From Paludibacteraceae bacterium (GTDB lineage: Bacteria > Bacteroidota > Bacteroidia > Bacteroidales > Paludibacteraceae), in NCBI GenBank assembly GCA_016283095.1, contig JAEEMG010000036.1, forward strand, positions 1 to 32,091: DNA of 32,091 nt. Direction: 5' to 3'. The notes under the pieces were generated by a model. It ran no database searches and was not told the DNA's origin. It saw only the letters and a list, made by a program, of their open reading frames with translations. The position numbers were made by a program, and so were the translations under genes. Each line of letters opens with the position of its first letter. Position 1 is the first letter of the stretch. Positions 17,014 to 24,154 of this stretch are shown piece after piece.

Positions 17014-17967
17014 TTAAAATATTTCTTTTGCGACGCGAGCCACTGAATCAGAAGCCATAAGAGTATAGAAATGAAGGTTGTTGACACCGTGGGCCATAAG
17101 ATCACGACATTGAGCCAAACACCATTCAACACCAACTTCCTTAGCCTCCTCATCTGTTTTACATTTAGCCAGTTCATTGGCAAAAGCCTCTGGAATATCT
17201 GTGTGGAACACCTTTGGAAGGACATTCAACTGATTGCGCAGCACCACTGGTTTGATACCTGGGATGATAGGAACTGTGATTCCAGCCTCACGTGCCTTCG
17301 CCACGAAATCATAATATTTCTGATTATCAAAAAACATCTGAGTGACAAGGTATTGAGCACCATTCTTCACCTTCTCAACAGCTATACGAAGGTCAGAATT
17401 TAGGTTTGGAGCCTCCTCATGTTTCTCTGGATAGCAAGCCATTCCGTAAGAGAAAGGAACGTCCACACCCTCAATTTTATCACCGTATATATCGAGTCCT
17501 TTATTGAAATCATTCACCTGTTTCTGCAGATCTGTAGCGTAATCATTGTATTGATTTTCCTGTCCAGCTGGCACCGACACATTCTTGCAGTCGCCACGAA
17601 GAAGGAGCAGATTGTGTATGCCAAGGAAATTAAGGTCGAGAAGGGCGTATTCCGTCTCCTCCTTAGTGAAGCCCTTGCAGATGATATGAGGAACCGCCTG
17701 AATGCCATATTTATTCTGGATTGCAGCGGCGATAGCCACAGTGCCGGGGCGACGCAATACCATGCTTCTGCGCAACAGACCGTCAGCCTGAGGACGATAG
17801 ATAGCCTCACTATGGTGAGATGTGATATTTATATATTTAGGATCAAATTCACGAAGTTTATCTACAATCTTATATATTCTATCGATACCGTTTCCCTTTA
17901 GAGGAGGTAGGATTTCAAATGAGAACACAGTTTTCTGTGAATTAGTTATGAAATTCTGAACTGTCAT
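17014..17967 (-). CDS. metF: methylenetetrahydrofolate reductase
   Basis: A 317-residue TIM-barrel flavoenzyme that makes the 5-methyl-THF used by MetH. The N-terminus has FSFEILPPLKG, where the Glu matches catalytic Glu28 of E. coli MetF. Next come INITSHH, then a NLLLLRGD segment and FFDNQKYYDFV, all in family order. Length is normal. It is the first gene of the metF-metH operon, behind a well-formed promoter about 50 bp upstream. The leader is too short (about 40 nt) to hold a SAM or cobalamin riboswitch. Confidence 0.96.
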   Translation of the reverse strand: MTVQNFITNSQKTVFSFEILPPLKGNGIDRIYKIVDKLREFDPKYINITSHHSEAIYRPQADGLLRRSMVLRRPGTVAIAAAIQNKYGIQAVPHIICKGFTKEETEYALLDLNFLGIHNLLLLRGDCKNVSVPAGQENQYNDYATDLQKQVNDFNKGLDIYGDKIEGVDVPFSYGMACYPEKHEEAPNLNSDLRIAVEKVKNGAQYLVTQMFFDNQKYYDFVAKAREAGITVPIIPGIKPVVLRNQLNVLPKVFHTDIPEAFANELAKCKTDEEAKEVGVEWCLAQCRDLMAHGVNNLHFYTLMASDSVARVAKEIF

Positions 17968-18016
17968 ATTATTATATAATGTTTCGCTGTTTCGTTTATT
18001 ATTCTTTTTGACGGTG

Positions 18017-18048
18017 CAAAATTAGGCACAAAAGAATAATTTTGCAAA
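18017..18048 (-). promoter_or_regulatory. metF-metH promoter
   Basis: On the minus strand TTTG (18048-18045), a 20-bp spacer, and TAATTTTG (18024-18017) match the Bacteroidota TTTG-N19/20-TAnnTTTG pattern exactly. The expected start site would be near 18010, giving a leader of about 40 nt before the metF ATG at 17967. Confidence 0.75.
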
Positions 18049-18159
18049 TATATGAAGTAAACAAAAAAAATAATGAATAGATATTAGGATTATGGAGAAT
18101 ATTTTTTTGTAAAGAGGCATAATCATGTATAAAAGCAGAATGATTTTTTTGCATTTGTG

Positions 18160-18927
18160 ATGGATCTTAGTAATTTTGAAGTTGAAAATTCTAATTATAT
18201 GGATATACTTGGTTTGATAGGTTTGACCGCTGTATTGTTTTTTGTAATCATAATTATAGGTGTTATCTTTTGTCTGTCTGAAATTCTAGCAATAGTAGTA
18301 ATATTCTTCGGTTCAAAAAAGGAGAATCGTTTACCACGTATAATATCGTTCTCTGTAGGTTCAGCCATATTCTTCTTTTTGTTCTTCATCTTTTCTTGCT
18401 TTAGCATATTTTTTTGTGGTAATTATGATTCAAATGCCTACTTAGGAGATACAAGATATGTGAAGATTAACGATAAGTATACACTTAAATCTATTGATAA
18501 TTTTCCATTTTTCATTGATGGAAAAGGTTTTACTCTAGATTACGTTGATAGTTTGGCGGAGAGTAAAGATTATCTTTATGGACATGTGTCAGACACATAT
18601 TTTTCTCTTAATATGGAAGACGGAATTGTCAGAAAAGACAGTTTGTTTGAGAATCTTGAATTGCCTGAGTATTGTATCAAAGAGAAGATTGTAGGAGCAG
18701 AAGAATTCTTAATCAATAAAGACAGTGAGTTGTCACGCAGCATAACGGAGGTTTTGCTATGGCCTTTCATATTGGCATTAATATTTGCGTACTTGTCTTC
18801 TTTCTACACAAAAAAGTTGGTGGTATGGTTGGAGAAAAAATATAAGGATTGGAAAAAGAGACGAAATGACGACGAAGATGAAAATTTTGGAAATGATGAG
18901 ACAAATTATCCGACGCCTGTAGAATAA
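18160..18927 (+). CDS. hypothetical membrane protein
   Basis: 255 residues from the ATG at 18160; a GTG codon lies immediately before it. I do not recognise the family. Two long hydrophobic helices lie near the N-terminus (about 15-50 and 60-88), then a soluble region of about 100 residues (roughly 90-195), a third helix (WPFILALIFAYLSSFY, near 203-218), and a charged C-terminal tail (KKYKDWKKRRNDDEDENF). This suggests an inner-membrane protein with the middle domain outside or inside according to an unknown topology. The gene is AT-rich, stands alone, and is convergent with the next gene across a block of repeats. No clear promoter was found. A lineage-specific gene is likely. Confidence 0.7.
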   Translation: MDLSNFEVENSNYMDILGLIGLTAVLFFVIIIIGVIFCLSEILAIVVIFFGSKKENRLPRIISFSVGSAIFFFLFFIFSCFSIFFCGNYDSNAYLGDTRYVKINDKYTLKSIDNFPFFIDGKGFTLDYVDSLAESKDYLYGHVSDTYFSLNMEDGIVRKDSLFENLELPEYCIKEKIVGAEEFLINKDSELSRSITEVLLWPFILALIFAYLSSFYTKKLVVWLEKKYKDWKKRRNDDEDENFGNDETNYPTPVE

Positions 18928-18930
18928 TAC

Positions 18931-18988
18931 CCCTAATGGGGTAAAAATGTAAATATAGCAAAGAGACGCCGTAATACGACGTCTCTAC
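18931..18988. repeat. paired small palindromes after the membrane-protein gene
   Basis: CCCCTAATGGGG (about 18931-18943) is followed at 18962-18988 by AGAGACG...CGTCTCT, a 7-bp stem with a further CGT/ACG pair inside. Similar GAGACG palindromes are widespread in bacterial intergenic DNA. Neither palindrome has a T-run, so they are not classical terminators, though they may end transcripts from the convergent genes. Confidence 0.5.
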
Positions 18989-19013
18989 ATTTATATCCAG
19001 GTCTTTATTCAAA

Positions 19014-19110
19014 GGGTGACCACAAGGGTTCGCCCCTACTACGGTCAAAATTCAATTTCGCAGATGCATTTCTCAACAATTACGAATTACGCATTATGAA
19101 TTACGAATTA
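19014..19110. repeat. composite repeat: GGGYGACCACAAGGG palindrome plus heptad array
   Basis: A 26-bp palindrome (19014-19039; GGGTGACC with CGCCCC) shares 24 of 26 bases with 24067-24092. About 20 bp later a core (CAGATGCATTTCTCAACAAT) leads into four to five ATTACGA/ATTACGC/ATTATGA heptads (to about 19108). On the minus strand these read AATTCRT, outwards from the 3' end of the gene at 19101-20366, whose last two codons and stop lie in the array. Confidence 0.7.
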
Positions 19111-20366
19111 ATTTTCTTGAAATGGATGAGAATATGCTCTGTGTAGAGGTCAATTCGGTCTTCTTCATCCATCTCCTGTGTAGACTCAGTATCCATGTCA
19201 TAATAATACGAAGACTTTTCATAATAGTCTACAATACGATCGACATCGAAATGGTTGGACTCCTCTTCCGTCAACGGAATTAATTGCAAGAACTGGATGG
19301 TTCTTCCTGTGCTTGTGCTGAATCGTGTAATATAATTCGGATCAGGCAAAGGAAAATCGATATAGACGCTGGTCGACTTTTGTGATTCATCGCTTCTCTT
19401 GTAACTTACAATCTCATTGAATTTGAAGCACTCATGTGAATCTTTAGGCTCTACCGCAACTGTTTTCAAAAGTCGGATTGGCCACCAATTCTCCTCTTTC
19501 TCGTATCCTTCTTCTGGCATCACAACCCAATCGGCAGGAAGATGGATCAAAAACTCATTATATTCCGGAGTATGGTTTTCCACTCTATCCTCGTCATTCA
19601 TAGTCATTCGATAAGCGCCGACGCCAAGGGTACAAACAGTGTAGTATGGTCTCTCTTCAGTAGGTTTGATTATGGCAAGATCGACATGCAGACCCAAAGC
19701 GGATTTCTGCTCATGTGCGATGCAGTCAATCTCTCCGAATTGTTCCTCAATAAAATTCTGGACCTCCTCCATTTCCTCAGCGGAATAATAATCAGGCATA
19801 TCATCGGGATTTTTTCCATTCAATGTGAAGTTCAACGACATCTGCCAGAAGCCCAAAAGATTCTTGAGGTTCTTCTCTTTATCCCCACCAATTATATGTA
19901 TTTCCTCAGCAAGTTCTGTCTTATCAGACAGATTGACGACGATGCTGTCGTCATATTCACAAACAGACTCCACAAGATTCCAACTGTCTGTATCATAACG
20001 TACCTGACAATCTGTATCCACCATCATAGATATACCATGTTTGTCGAATCTGTAATATACACCTTCCTTTAGTGATTTATATAGCTTGTAGAAGTTTTTA
20101 ATCAAGAACAACTTCATGATAATGATTGGAAGTATAGCGATAGCATATTTCAACCATTGTCCTGATCGATCCAGATTCAATATCAGAATAGGCAAAACGA
20201 TTATCGCAAAAATCTCAAAGATGTTTCTAAATTTATTATTCGTGAAATAATGTCTGTAGGATGATTTTAGATATTTGTTGAAAGTTTGCGGCAAATAAGT
20301 CCTGAAATCTTCAGGAGTTCCTTCCGTCTTTACATTGAACACATTCTCTTTCGTGTATTTTTTCAT
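19101..20366 (-). CDS. hypothetical membrane protein, possible YcxB-like N-terminal domain
   Basis: 421 residues. Two adjacent transmembrane helices (about 46-66 and 70-92; FEIFAIIVLPILILNL and YAIAILPIIIMKLFLI) are followed by a FDKHGISMM...WNLVESVCEYDDSIVVNLS stretch that resembles the small beta domain of YcxB-like proteins; this is tentative. The larger C-terminal part (about 170-421) is soluble and acidic with no motif I know. The stop codon TAA and the last two codons (Asn-Ser) come from the heptad repeat, so the original 3' end may have been changed by the repeat. A good promoter lies upstream at 20452-20483. Confidence 0.7.
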   Translation of the reverse strand: MKKYTKENVFNVKTEGTPEDFRTYLPQTFNKYLKSSYRHYFTNNKFRNIFEIFAIIVLPILILNLDRSGQWLKYAIAILPIIIMKLFLIKNFYKLYKSLKEGVYYRFDKHGISMMVDTDCQVRYDTDSWNLVESVCEYDDSIVVNLSDKTELAEEIHIIGGDKEKNLKNLLGFWQMSLNFTLNGKNPDDMPDYYSAEEMEEVQNFIEEQFGEIDCIAHEQKSALGLHVDLAIIKPTEERPYYTVCTLGVGAYRMTMNDEDRVENHTPEYNEFLIHLPADWVVMPEEGYEKEENWWPIRLLKTVAVEPKDSHECFKFNEIVSYKRSDESQKSTSVYIDFPLPDPNYITRFSTSTGRTIQFLQLIPLTEEESNHFDVDRIVDYYEKSSYYYDMDTESTQEMDEEDRIDLYTEHILIHFKKINS

Positions 20367-20451
20367 GAAAGTATTTTTTATGATTAATAAATAGTTGTCC
20401 TAAAAATAGATTATCCACTGGAAAATCCTTCTTTTAATTATTTTTCTTCGG

Positions 20452-20483
20452 CAAAGATAAAAGTTCCATATAAAAATCCCAAA
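20452..20483 (-). promoter_or_regulatory. promoter of the 19101-20366 gene
   Basis: On the minus strand TTTG (20483-20480), a 20-bp spacer, and TATCTTTG (20459-20452) match the Bacteroidota consensus. It lies about 86 bp upstream of the ATG at 20366. Confidence 0.7.
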
Positions 20484-20571
20484 AATTTAAGTGAGAGCAC
20501 CGATATATGGTAGAATTTTCAACCAGTAAAATCTAAAACACTAATTATTTATGGCGTTTGCTATCAAGAAA

Positions 20572-20602
20572 GTTGCCGTTCAGCATAAATTTTGTATTTT
20601 TG
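20572..20602 (+). promoter_or_regulatory. mscS promoter
   Basis: GTTG (20572-20575), a 19-bp spacer, then TATTTTTG (20595-20602), 34 bp upstream of the mscS ATG. The -33 box has one mismatch to TTTG. Confidence 0.6.
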
Positions 20603-20636
20603 TAAATAAGTATAACAAACAAAATAAATAGAAAAG

Positions 20637-21548
20637 ATGAACGATTCATTAGTAACAACTGCTGCCGACACGTTATCGGAAGCGGCACAGGCTGCAAATG
20701 TACTTGCCACAGAAGGATTGAGTAAGTCGCAATACGATGAAGCATTGCAGATTTTGGTTAGAGAAGGAACAGAAATGGCGATCAACTTTGCTGTTAAGGT
20801 TGTAATCGCAATCCTGGTCTTCACAATTGGTAAGTGGATTATCGGCAAAATCAACAAAGGTATCGTAAAACTGTTGGAGAAGAAAAATGTCGAGCCATCA
20901 TTAGCTTCATTCTTAAAGAGTCTGACAAAAGTGGTGTTGATGTTCATATTGATAATAGCCATTATTGGAATACTTGGACTTGAGACATCTTCATTTGTTG
21001 CATTGTTTGCTTCTGCCGGTGTTGCTATCGGTATGGCATTGAGTGGCACATTGCAGAATTTTGCAGGAGGAGTGATGATTTTGATTTTCAAACCATTCAA
21101 GATCGGTGATTTCATTGAGGCTCAGGGTCAGGCAGGTGTAGTAAAGGAGATACAGATATTCAACACTATCATTTCTACCGCAGACAACAAGACAATCATT
21201 GTTCCAAACGGAGGCCTTTCAACAGGTATTACAACAAACTACTCAAAGCAGCCAATGCGTCGCGTCGACTTCACATTCGGTATTGCATACGGAGAGAGCT
21301 ACGACAACGCCAAGAATGTCATTATGGATATTATCAATGCTGATTCCAAAATCCTTAAGGATCCGGCTCCGTTTATCGGATTGGTAAACCTTGGGGACAG
21401 TTCGGTTGACCTTACAGTACGAGTATGGTGTGAGTCTGCTAATTATTGGGATGTCTATTTTGGCATGAACGAGAAAGTATACAAGACATTCACAGAGAAA
21501 GGTATCAACATCCCATTCCCTCAGATGGATGTTCATATCGCAAAATAA
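20637..21548 (+). CDS. mscS: small-conductance mechanosensitive channel, MscS family
   Basis: 303 residues, close to the usual MscS length. After a non-hydrophobic N-terminal stretch of about 45 residues, TM1 spans about 50-72 and TM2 about 95-117 (VVLMFILIIAIIGILGL). The pore-lining TM3 is SFVALFASAGVAIGMALSG, followed by TLQNFAGGVMILIFKPF. The beta domain follows with GDFIEAQGQAGVVKEIQIFNT and IVPNGGLSTG. Such channels open under membrane tension to release solutes in osmotic downshock. The gene stands alone between its own promoter and a strong terminator. Confidence 0.93.
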   Translation: MNDSLVTTAADTLSEAAQAANVLATEGLSKSQYDEALQILVREGTEMAINFAVKVVIAILVFTIGKWIIGKINKGIVKLLEKKNVEPSLASFLKSLTKVVLMFILIIAIIGILGLETSSFVALFASAGVAIGMALSGTLQNFAGGVMILIFKPFKIGDFIEAQGQAGVVKEIQIFNTIISTADNKTIIVPNGGLSTGITTNYSKQPMRRVDFTFGIAYGESYDNAKNVIMDIINADSKILKDPAPFIGLVNLGDSSVDLTVRVWCESANYWDVYFGMNEKVYKTFTEKGINIPFPQMDVHIAK

Positions 21549-21573
21549 TAGCTATAATATATATGTATGTGTT

Positions 21574-21603
21574 GAGACGGTGCGATCGCATCGTCTCTTT
21601 TTT
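21574..21603 (+). terminator. mscS terminator
   Basis: A hairpin GAGACG...CGTCTC with a self-complementary TGCGATCGCA centre is followed by a run of T residues, 26 bp after the mscS stop. Confidence 0.85.
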
Positions 21604-21639
21604 ATTTACACATTCCTACCCCATCATTTCCCATAACTT

Positions 21640-21667
21640 AGAGACACACGGACGGATGTGTGTCTCT
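21640..21667. other. perfect 10-bp hairpin without T-run
   Basis: AGAGACACAC and GTGTGTCTCT form a perfect 10-bp stem around an 8-nt loop (GGACGGAT). No T-run follows on either strand, so it is not a simple terminator. Confidence 0.5.
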
Positions 21668-21840
21668 CTGGTTGAATGTCTCCAGACGTGTCTCTTTGGT
21701 CGTGTAAATCGTGTATAATGAGGCATGAGATTTGTGAAAAAATCATAAAAAAACTGTCGTTTGAGGCAAAAAAGTGTTAAAAACATAACTATAAAACATA
21801 TTTTTTAGGTGATTTTGTTAGGATAGTTGAAAAAACGGAT

Positions 21841-21848
21841 TACATTTG
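21841..21848 (+). promoter_or_regulatory. putative -7 element for the thioredoxin-like gene
   Basis: TACATTTG matches TAnnTTTG and lies 31 bp before the ATG at 21880. At -33 the nearest match is TTAG with a 19-bp spacer, preceded by TTTTG. Confidence 0.55.
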
Positions 21849-21879
21849 CACCCGGATTTAATAAACACAACTAAACGTT

Positions 21880-22305
21880 ATGGTACTTAAAAAGAACATT
21901 AACGCTATTGCATTTTTTGGTTTAATTGGACTTACAACATTGTCAAACGTTGACTTTTCTGGCACAAATCAGCTGATGTTGGGGCAGAAAGTCGAAACAG
22001 AGATTATGAAAAAGGATGATCAACAGAAGACGATTGTTACATTCTGGGCATCATACGATGCAGAGTCTGTCAAGAATTGTCAACGTGTTATTAAGGAGAG
22101 TAAAGACGCAAAAGTAATCCTCGTTTCTCTTGACGATTATCAGTCAATTTACGAAGATGCACTAACTAAAATCGACGCCAACAACGTAGCAGCTAAAAGT
22201 TTGCGAGTTGATAAAGACAGTAAAGTGTTGGCTGATTTTAAGTTTAACGGAGAATTCAAGAGTTTCTTGATTGACGAAAACGGTTATCTGTTAGAGATCA
22301 ACTGA
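21880..22305 (+). CDS. thioredoxin-fold-like protein lacking CXXC
   Basis: 141 residues with an N-terminal hydrophobic segment (about 7-25), a likely signal peptide or anchor. The following region resembles a thioredoxin/TlpA core: KTIVTFWASYDAESVKNC at 50-67, then VILVSLDDYQSIYED and, near the end, FKSFLIDENGYLLEIN, which fits the 'xxFLID-x-xG' strand of TlpA-like proteins. The place of the WCxxC active site reads ASYDAES, and only one Cys (67) is present, so disulfide redox activity is unlikely. The role is unknown; a binding or structural use of the fold is possible. It is a single-gene unit with its own promoter-like element and terminator. Confidence 0.7.
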   Translation: MVLKKNINAIAFFGLIGLTTLSNVDFSGTNQLMLGQKVETEIMKKDDQQKTIVTFWASYDAESVKNCQRVIKESKDAKVILVSLDDYQSIYEDALTKIDANNVAAKSLRVDKDSKVLADFKFNGEFKSFLIDENGYLLEIN

Positions 22306-22310
22306 ATAAA

Positions 22311-22336
22311 AGACGGTGTAGCAGCACCGTCTTTTT
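22311..22336 (+). terminator. terminator of the thioredoxin-like gene
   Basis: AGACGGTG (22311-22318) pairs with CACCGTCT (22325-22332) around a 6-nt loop and runs into TTTTT, just after the stop at 22305. Confidence 0.88.
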
Positions 22337-22448
22337 ATTTTATAATATGTGCATATCGAAATCCCTAATATCCTACTCTGTCAGTAGATATAGAACATTC
22401 AATAAATACCTGATTTTGTCAAATCCTGTATGCAAAAAATCAAATAAA

Positions 22449-22480
22449 TTTGATGTAATAGAGAAAAGTATTTATATTTG
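22449..22480 (+). promoter_or_regulatory. promoter of the lipoprotein gene at 22515
   Basis: TTTG (22449-22452), a 20-bp spacer, and TATATTTG (22473-22480) match the Bacteroidota consensus at every position, 34 bp upstream of the ATG. Confidence 0.8.
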
Positions 22481-22514
22481 TAGAAAATATGCATAACAGA
22501 TAAAGAATTGAATT

Positions 22515-23039
22515 ATGAATAAGATAAAATATGCACTTGTAATTTTCGCTGGTCTTTTGATGTTCTCGTGTTCGAAGAATGAAGAAGCGTTGATTTACGA
22601 CAACTATGATTTCATCAGCATCAAGGGCGACTCTGTGATTTCCAGTGATGGTCTGCAAATGTTAGCATCCACAGTTGATATAGTGTCTGATTCACTAGGA
22701 ACATATTCTACACTTAAGTCAGAGGTGACTGTAGGAAATAATGTTTTTAATCTGACTTTGTTTATGGAAGGTGCGAATGCAGGTCTAAGAAAATATAAAT
22801 TGGAAGCTGGAGAACCTTTGACATCTATTGGATATGTCAAATATCGCTCTATGCAAGCAGACAGCTCTTTTGTCACAGACAGATATGCAATCACATCATC
22901 TAATATCGATTGGAAAGATGTTGACAACAAGACTATATTGTTTGAGGTTGTGTGCAAAGGTAAGAAGATGCTTAACGATTCTACATTATCGATAGCGTCT
23001 CTTTCTATGGAGGGTAAGATCAGAGCTATAAAGCAGTAA
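22515..23039 (+). CDS. small hypothetical lipoprotein
   Basis: 174 residues. The signal peptide ends in the lipobox LMFSC, so Cys19 is the expected lipid attachment site, followed by SKNEEA. The mature part of about 155 residues is rich in Ser, Asp and beta-type segments and shows no domain I recognise. Its 3' end (codons for KIRAIKQ and stop) and the first bases of the downstream sequence recur, at about 85% identity, right after the next gene, at 23876-23921. It has a consensus promoter and a strong terminator. Confidence 0.75.
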   Translation: MNKIKYALVIFAGLLMFSCSKNEEALIYDNYDFISIKGDSVISSDGLQMLASTVDIVSDSLGTYSTLKSEVTVGNNVFNLTLFMEGANAGLRKYKLEAGEPLTSIGYVKYRSMQADSSFVTDRYAITSSNIDWKDVDNKTILFEVVCKGKKMLNDSTLSIASLSMEGKIRAIKQ

Positions 23040-23061
23040 CTTTGAATTCAGTATATAACTT
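23016..23061 (+). repeat. 46-bp direct repeat, copy 1 (lipoprotein gene tail)
   Basis: This segment, covering the last seven codons and stop of the lipoprotein gene plus 22 bp beyond, matches 23876-23921 with 39 of 46 bases and no gaps. Confidence 0.75.
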
Positions 23062-23065
23062 AAAA

Positions 23066-23097
23066 ATATGAAAGGCAAACCCTTTCATATTTTTTTT
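23066..23097 (+). terminator. terminator of the lipoprotein gene
   Basis: ATATGAAAGG (23066-23075) pairs perfectly with CCTTTCATAT (23081-23090) around a 5-nt loop, then T7. It lies only 12 bp before the next ATG, so the next gene may depend on read-through or on a promoter that I cannot see. Confidence 0.88.
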
Positions 23098-23108
23098 GAA
23101 TAAAGATT

Positions 23109-23882
23109 ATGCTTGAGCAAACTATAAAACAACTTGCAAATTTTAAGATCCTTTTTATAATCGGATTTTTTGTTTGTATATGTTCATGTAGCACTACAAA
23201 AACGTATACTGTAAACGGAGTGTCGTTCGAAATGATTAATGTAAAGGGTGGATCATTCAATATGGGGGCTGCTGACAATCAGAGTTCAGAATCACACGAT
23301 GTTGATTATCCTGTTCATCATGTGACTCTTGATGGTTTTCAAATAGGCAAAACCGAAGTGACACAAAAACTTTGGACGGCAGTTATGGGCTACAATCCGT
23401 CTGTATTTATAGATGAAGACAAACCTGTTGAAAATGTGTCTTGGACAGATTGCATTATGTTTATACAAAAACTAAATGACATAACAAATTGTAATTTCAG
23501 ACTGCCTACAGATGCAGAATGGGAATTCGCCGCACGAGGAGGAAGAAAAAGTAAGCACTATAAATATGCAGGAAGTGATGATCTCAATGAGGTTGCATGG
23601 AATATCAACAATAGCGATAAAACAAGTCATAAAGTTGCGACTAAATCACCAAACGAATTAGGCATATATGATATGAGCGGAAATGTTTGGGAATGGTGTG
23701 ACGACTGGTTTTATGAATTTGATAAAAAAGCCACCCGTAATCCAGTAGGAAGAACTCCATCTAAATATAAAATAGACAGAGGTGGAGGTTGGAACAGATT
23801 GCCAAGATGTATCACATCGTATAGAGGACGCGATGTAATTGATTACAGAGATTCAAACCTAGGGTTCAGACTGGCAAGATAA
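23109..23882 (+). CDS. FGE/SUMF1-fold (formylglycine-generating enzyme-like) lipoprotein, probably non-catalytic
   Basis: 257 residues. The N-terminal hydrophobic segment (FKILFIIGFFVCICSC) gives a lipobox with Cys27 as the likely lipid site. The rest is the FGE-sulfatase fold: GGSFNMG at 48-54, GFQIGKTEVTQKLW, PVENVSWTDC, FRLPTDAEWEFAARGG, YDMSGNVWEWCDDW at 187-200, RGGGW at 224-228 and SNLGFRLAR at the end. Catalytic FGEs carry two Cys after RGGS (Cys336 and Cys341 in human SUMF1); here those positions are Arg and Ile, with one Cys at 234. Formylglycine synthesis is therefore unlikely; related lipoproteins such as GldJ/GldK use the fold structurally. The last codons overlap the duplicated lipoprotein tail. 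Confidence 0.85.
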   Translation: MLEQTIKQLANFKILFIIGFFVCICSCSTTKTYTVNGVSFEMINVKGGSFNMGAADNQSSESHDVDYPVHHVTLDGFQIGKTEVTQKLWTAVMGYNPSVFIDEDKPVENVSWTDCIMFIQKLNDITNCNFRLPTDAEWEFAARGGRKSKHYKYAGSDDLNEVAWNINNSDKTSHKVATKSPNELGIYDMSGNVWEWCDDWFYEFDKKATRNPVGRTPSKYKIDRGGGWNRLPRCITSYRGRDVIDYRDSNLGFRLAR

Positions 23883-23921
23883 GAACTATCAAGCAGTAAA
23901 TTTGGATTTAGTACATAACTT
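23876..23921 (+). repeat. 46-bp direct repeat, copy 2 (gene-tail remnant)
   Basis: Matches 23016-23061 at 39 of 46 positions. In the frame used by the lipoprotein gene it still reads KIRTIKQ-stop against KIRAIKQ-stop, so it looks like the remnant of a second lipoprotein gene whose body is gone. Confidence 0.7.
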
Positions 23922-24066
23922 CAATGATGATGTATCAAAATTCAAATTATATCCAAATGCAAATGTCATTAACTATAATCTCTAACGAGGTAACGAGAGG
24001 AATCCGTCTAAATATTTGCTACCAATGTTAAACGCCTGACGGCGTAATGGGGGAATATTCAGATAT

Positions 24067-24136
24067 GGGCGACCACAAGGGATCGCCCCTACAGAAAACA
24101 CCGAAGATGTGTTTCCCAACAATTATGAATTATGAA
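24067..24136. repeat. composite repeat, second copy (palindrome plus short heptad array)
   Basis: The 26-bp palindrome GGGCGACC...CGCCCCTAC (24067-24092) and then GAAGATGTGTTTCCCAACAAT with two ATTATGA heptads (to about 24136) repeat the order seen at 19014-19110. It lies between the convergent FGE-like and EEP genes and, as at 19101, reads outwards from the minus-strand gene's 3' end. An additional CGCCTGACGGCG palindrome precedes it near 24031. Confidence 0.7.
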
Positions 24137-24154
24137 AGCTATGGTAGTTTTCTC

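Larger units (their letters stand above)
21549..21879. other. gene-free spacer with terminator, hairpin and promoter
   Basis: This 331-bp spacer holds the mscS terminator (21574-21603), a perfect hairpin at 21640-21667, further GTCTC-containing segments to about 21700, an AT-rich stretch (21720-21835), and a -7-like element at 21841-21848. No ORF in it has support. Confidence 0.6.

Noticed and set aside
17968-18156. SAM or cobalamin riboswitch before metF
   Set aside because: The promoter found leaves only about 40 nt of leader, too short for these riboswitches, and no conserved core was recognised.
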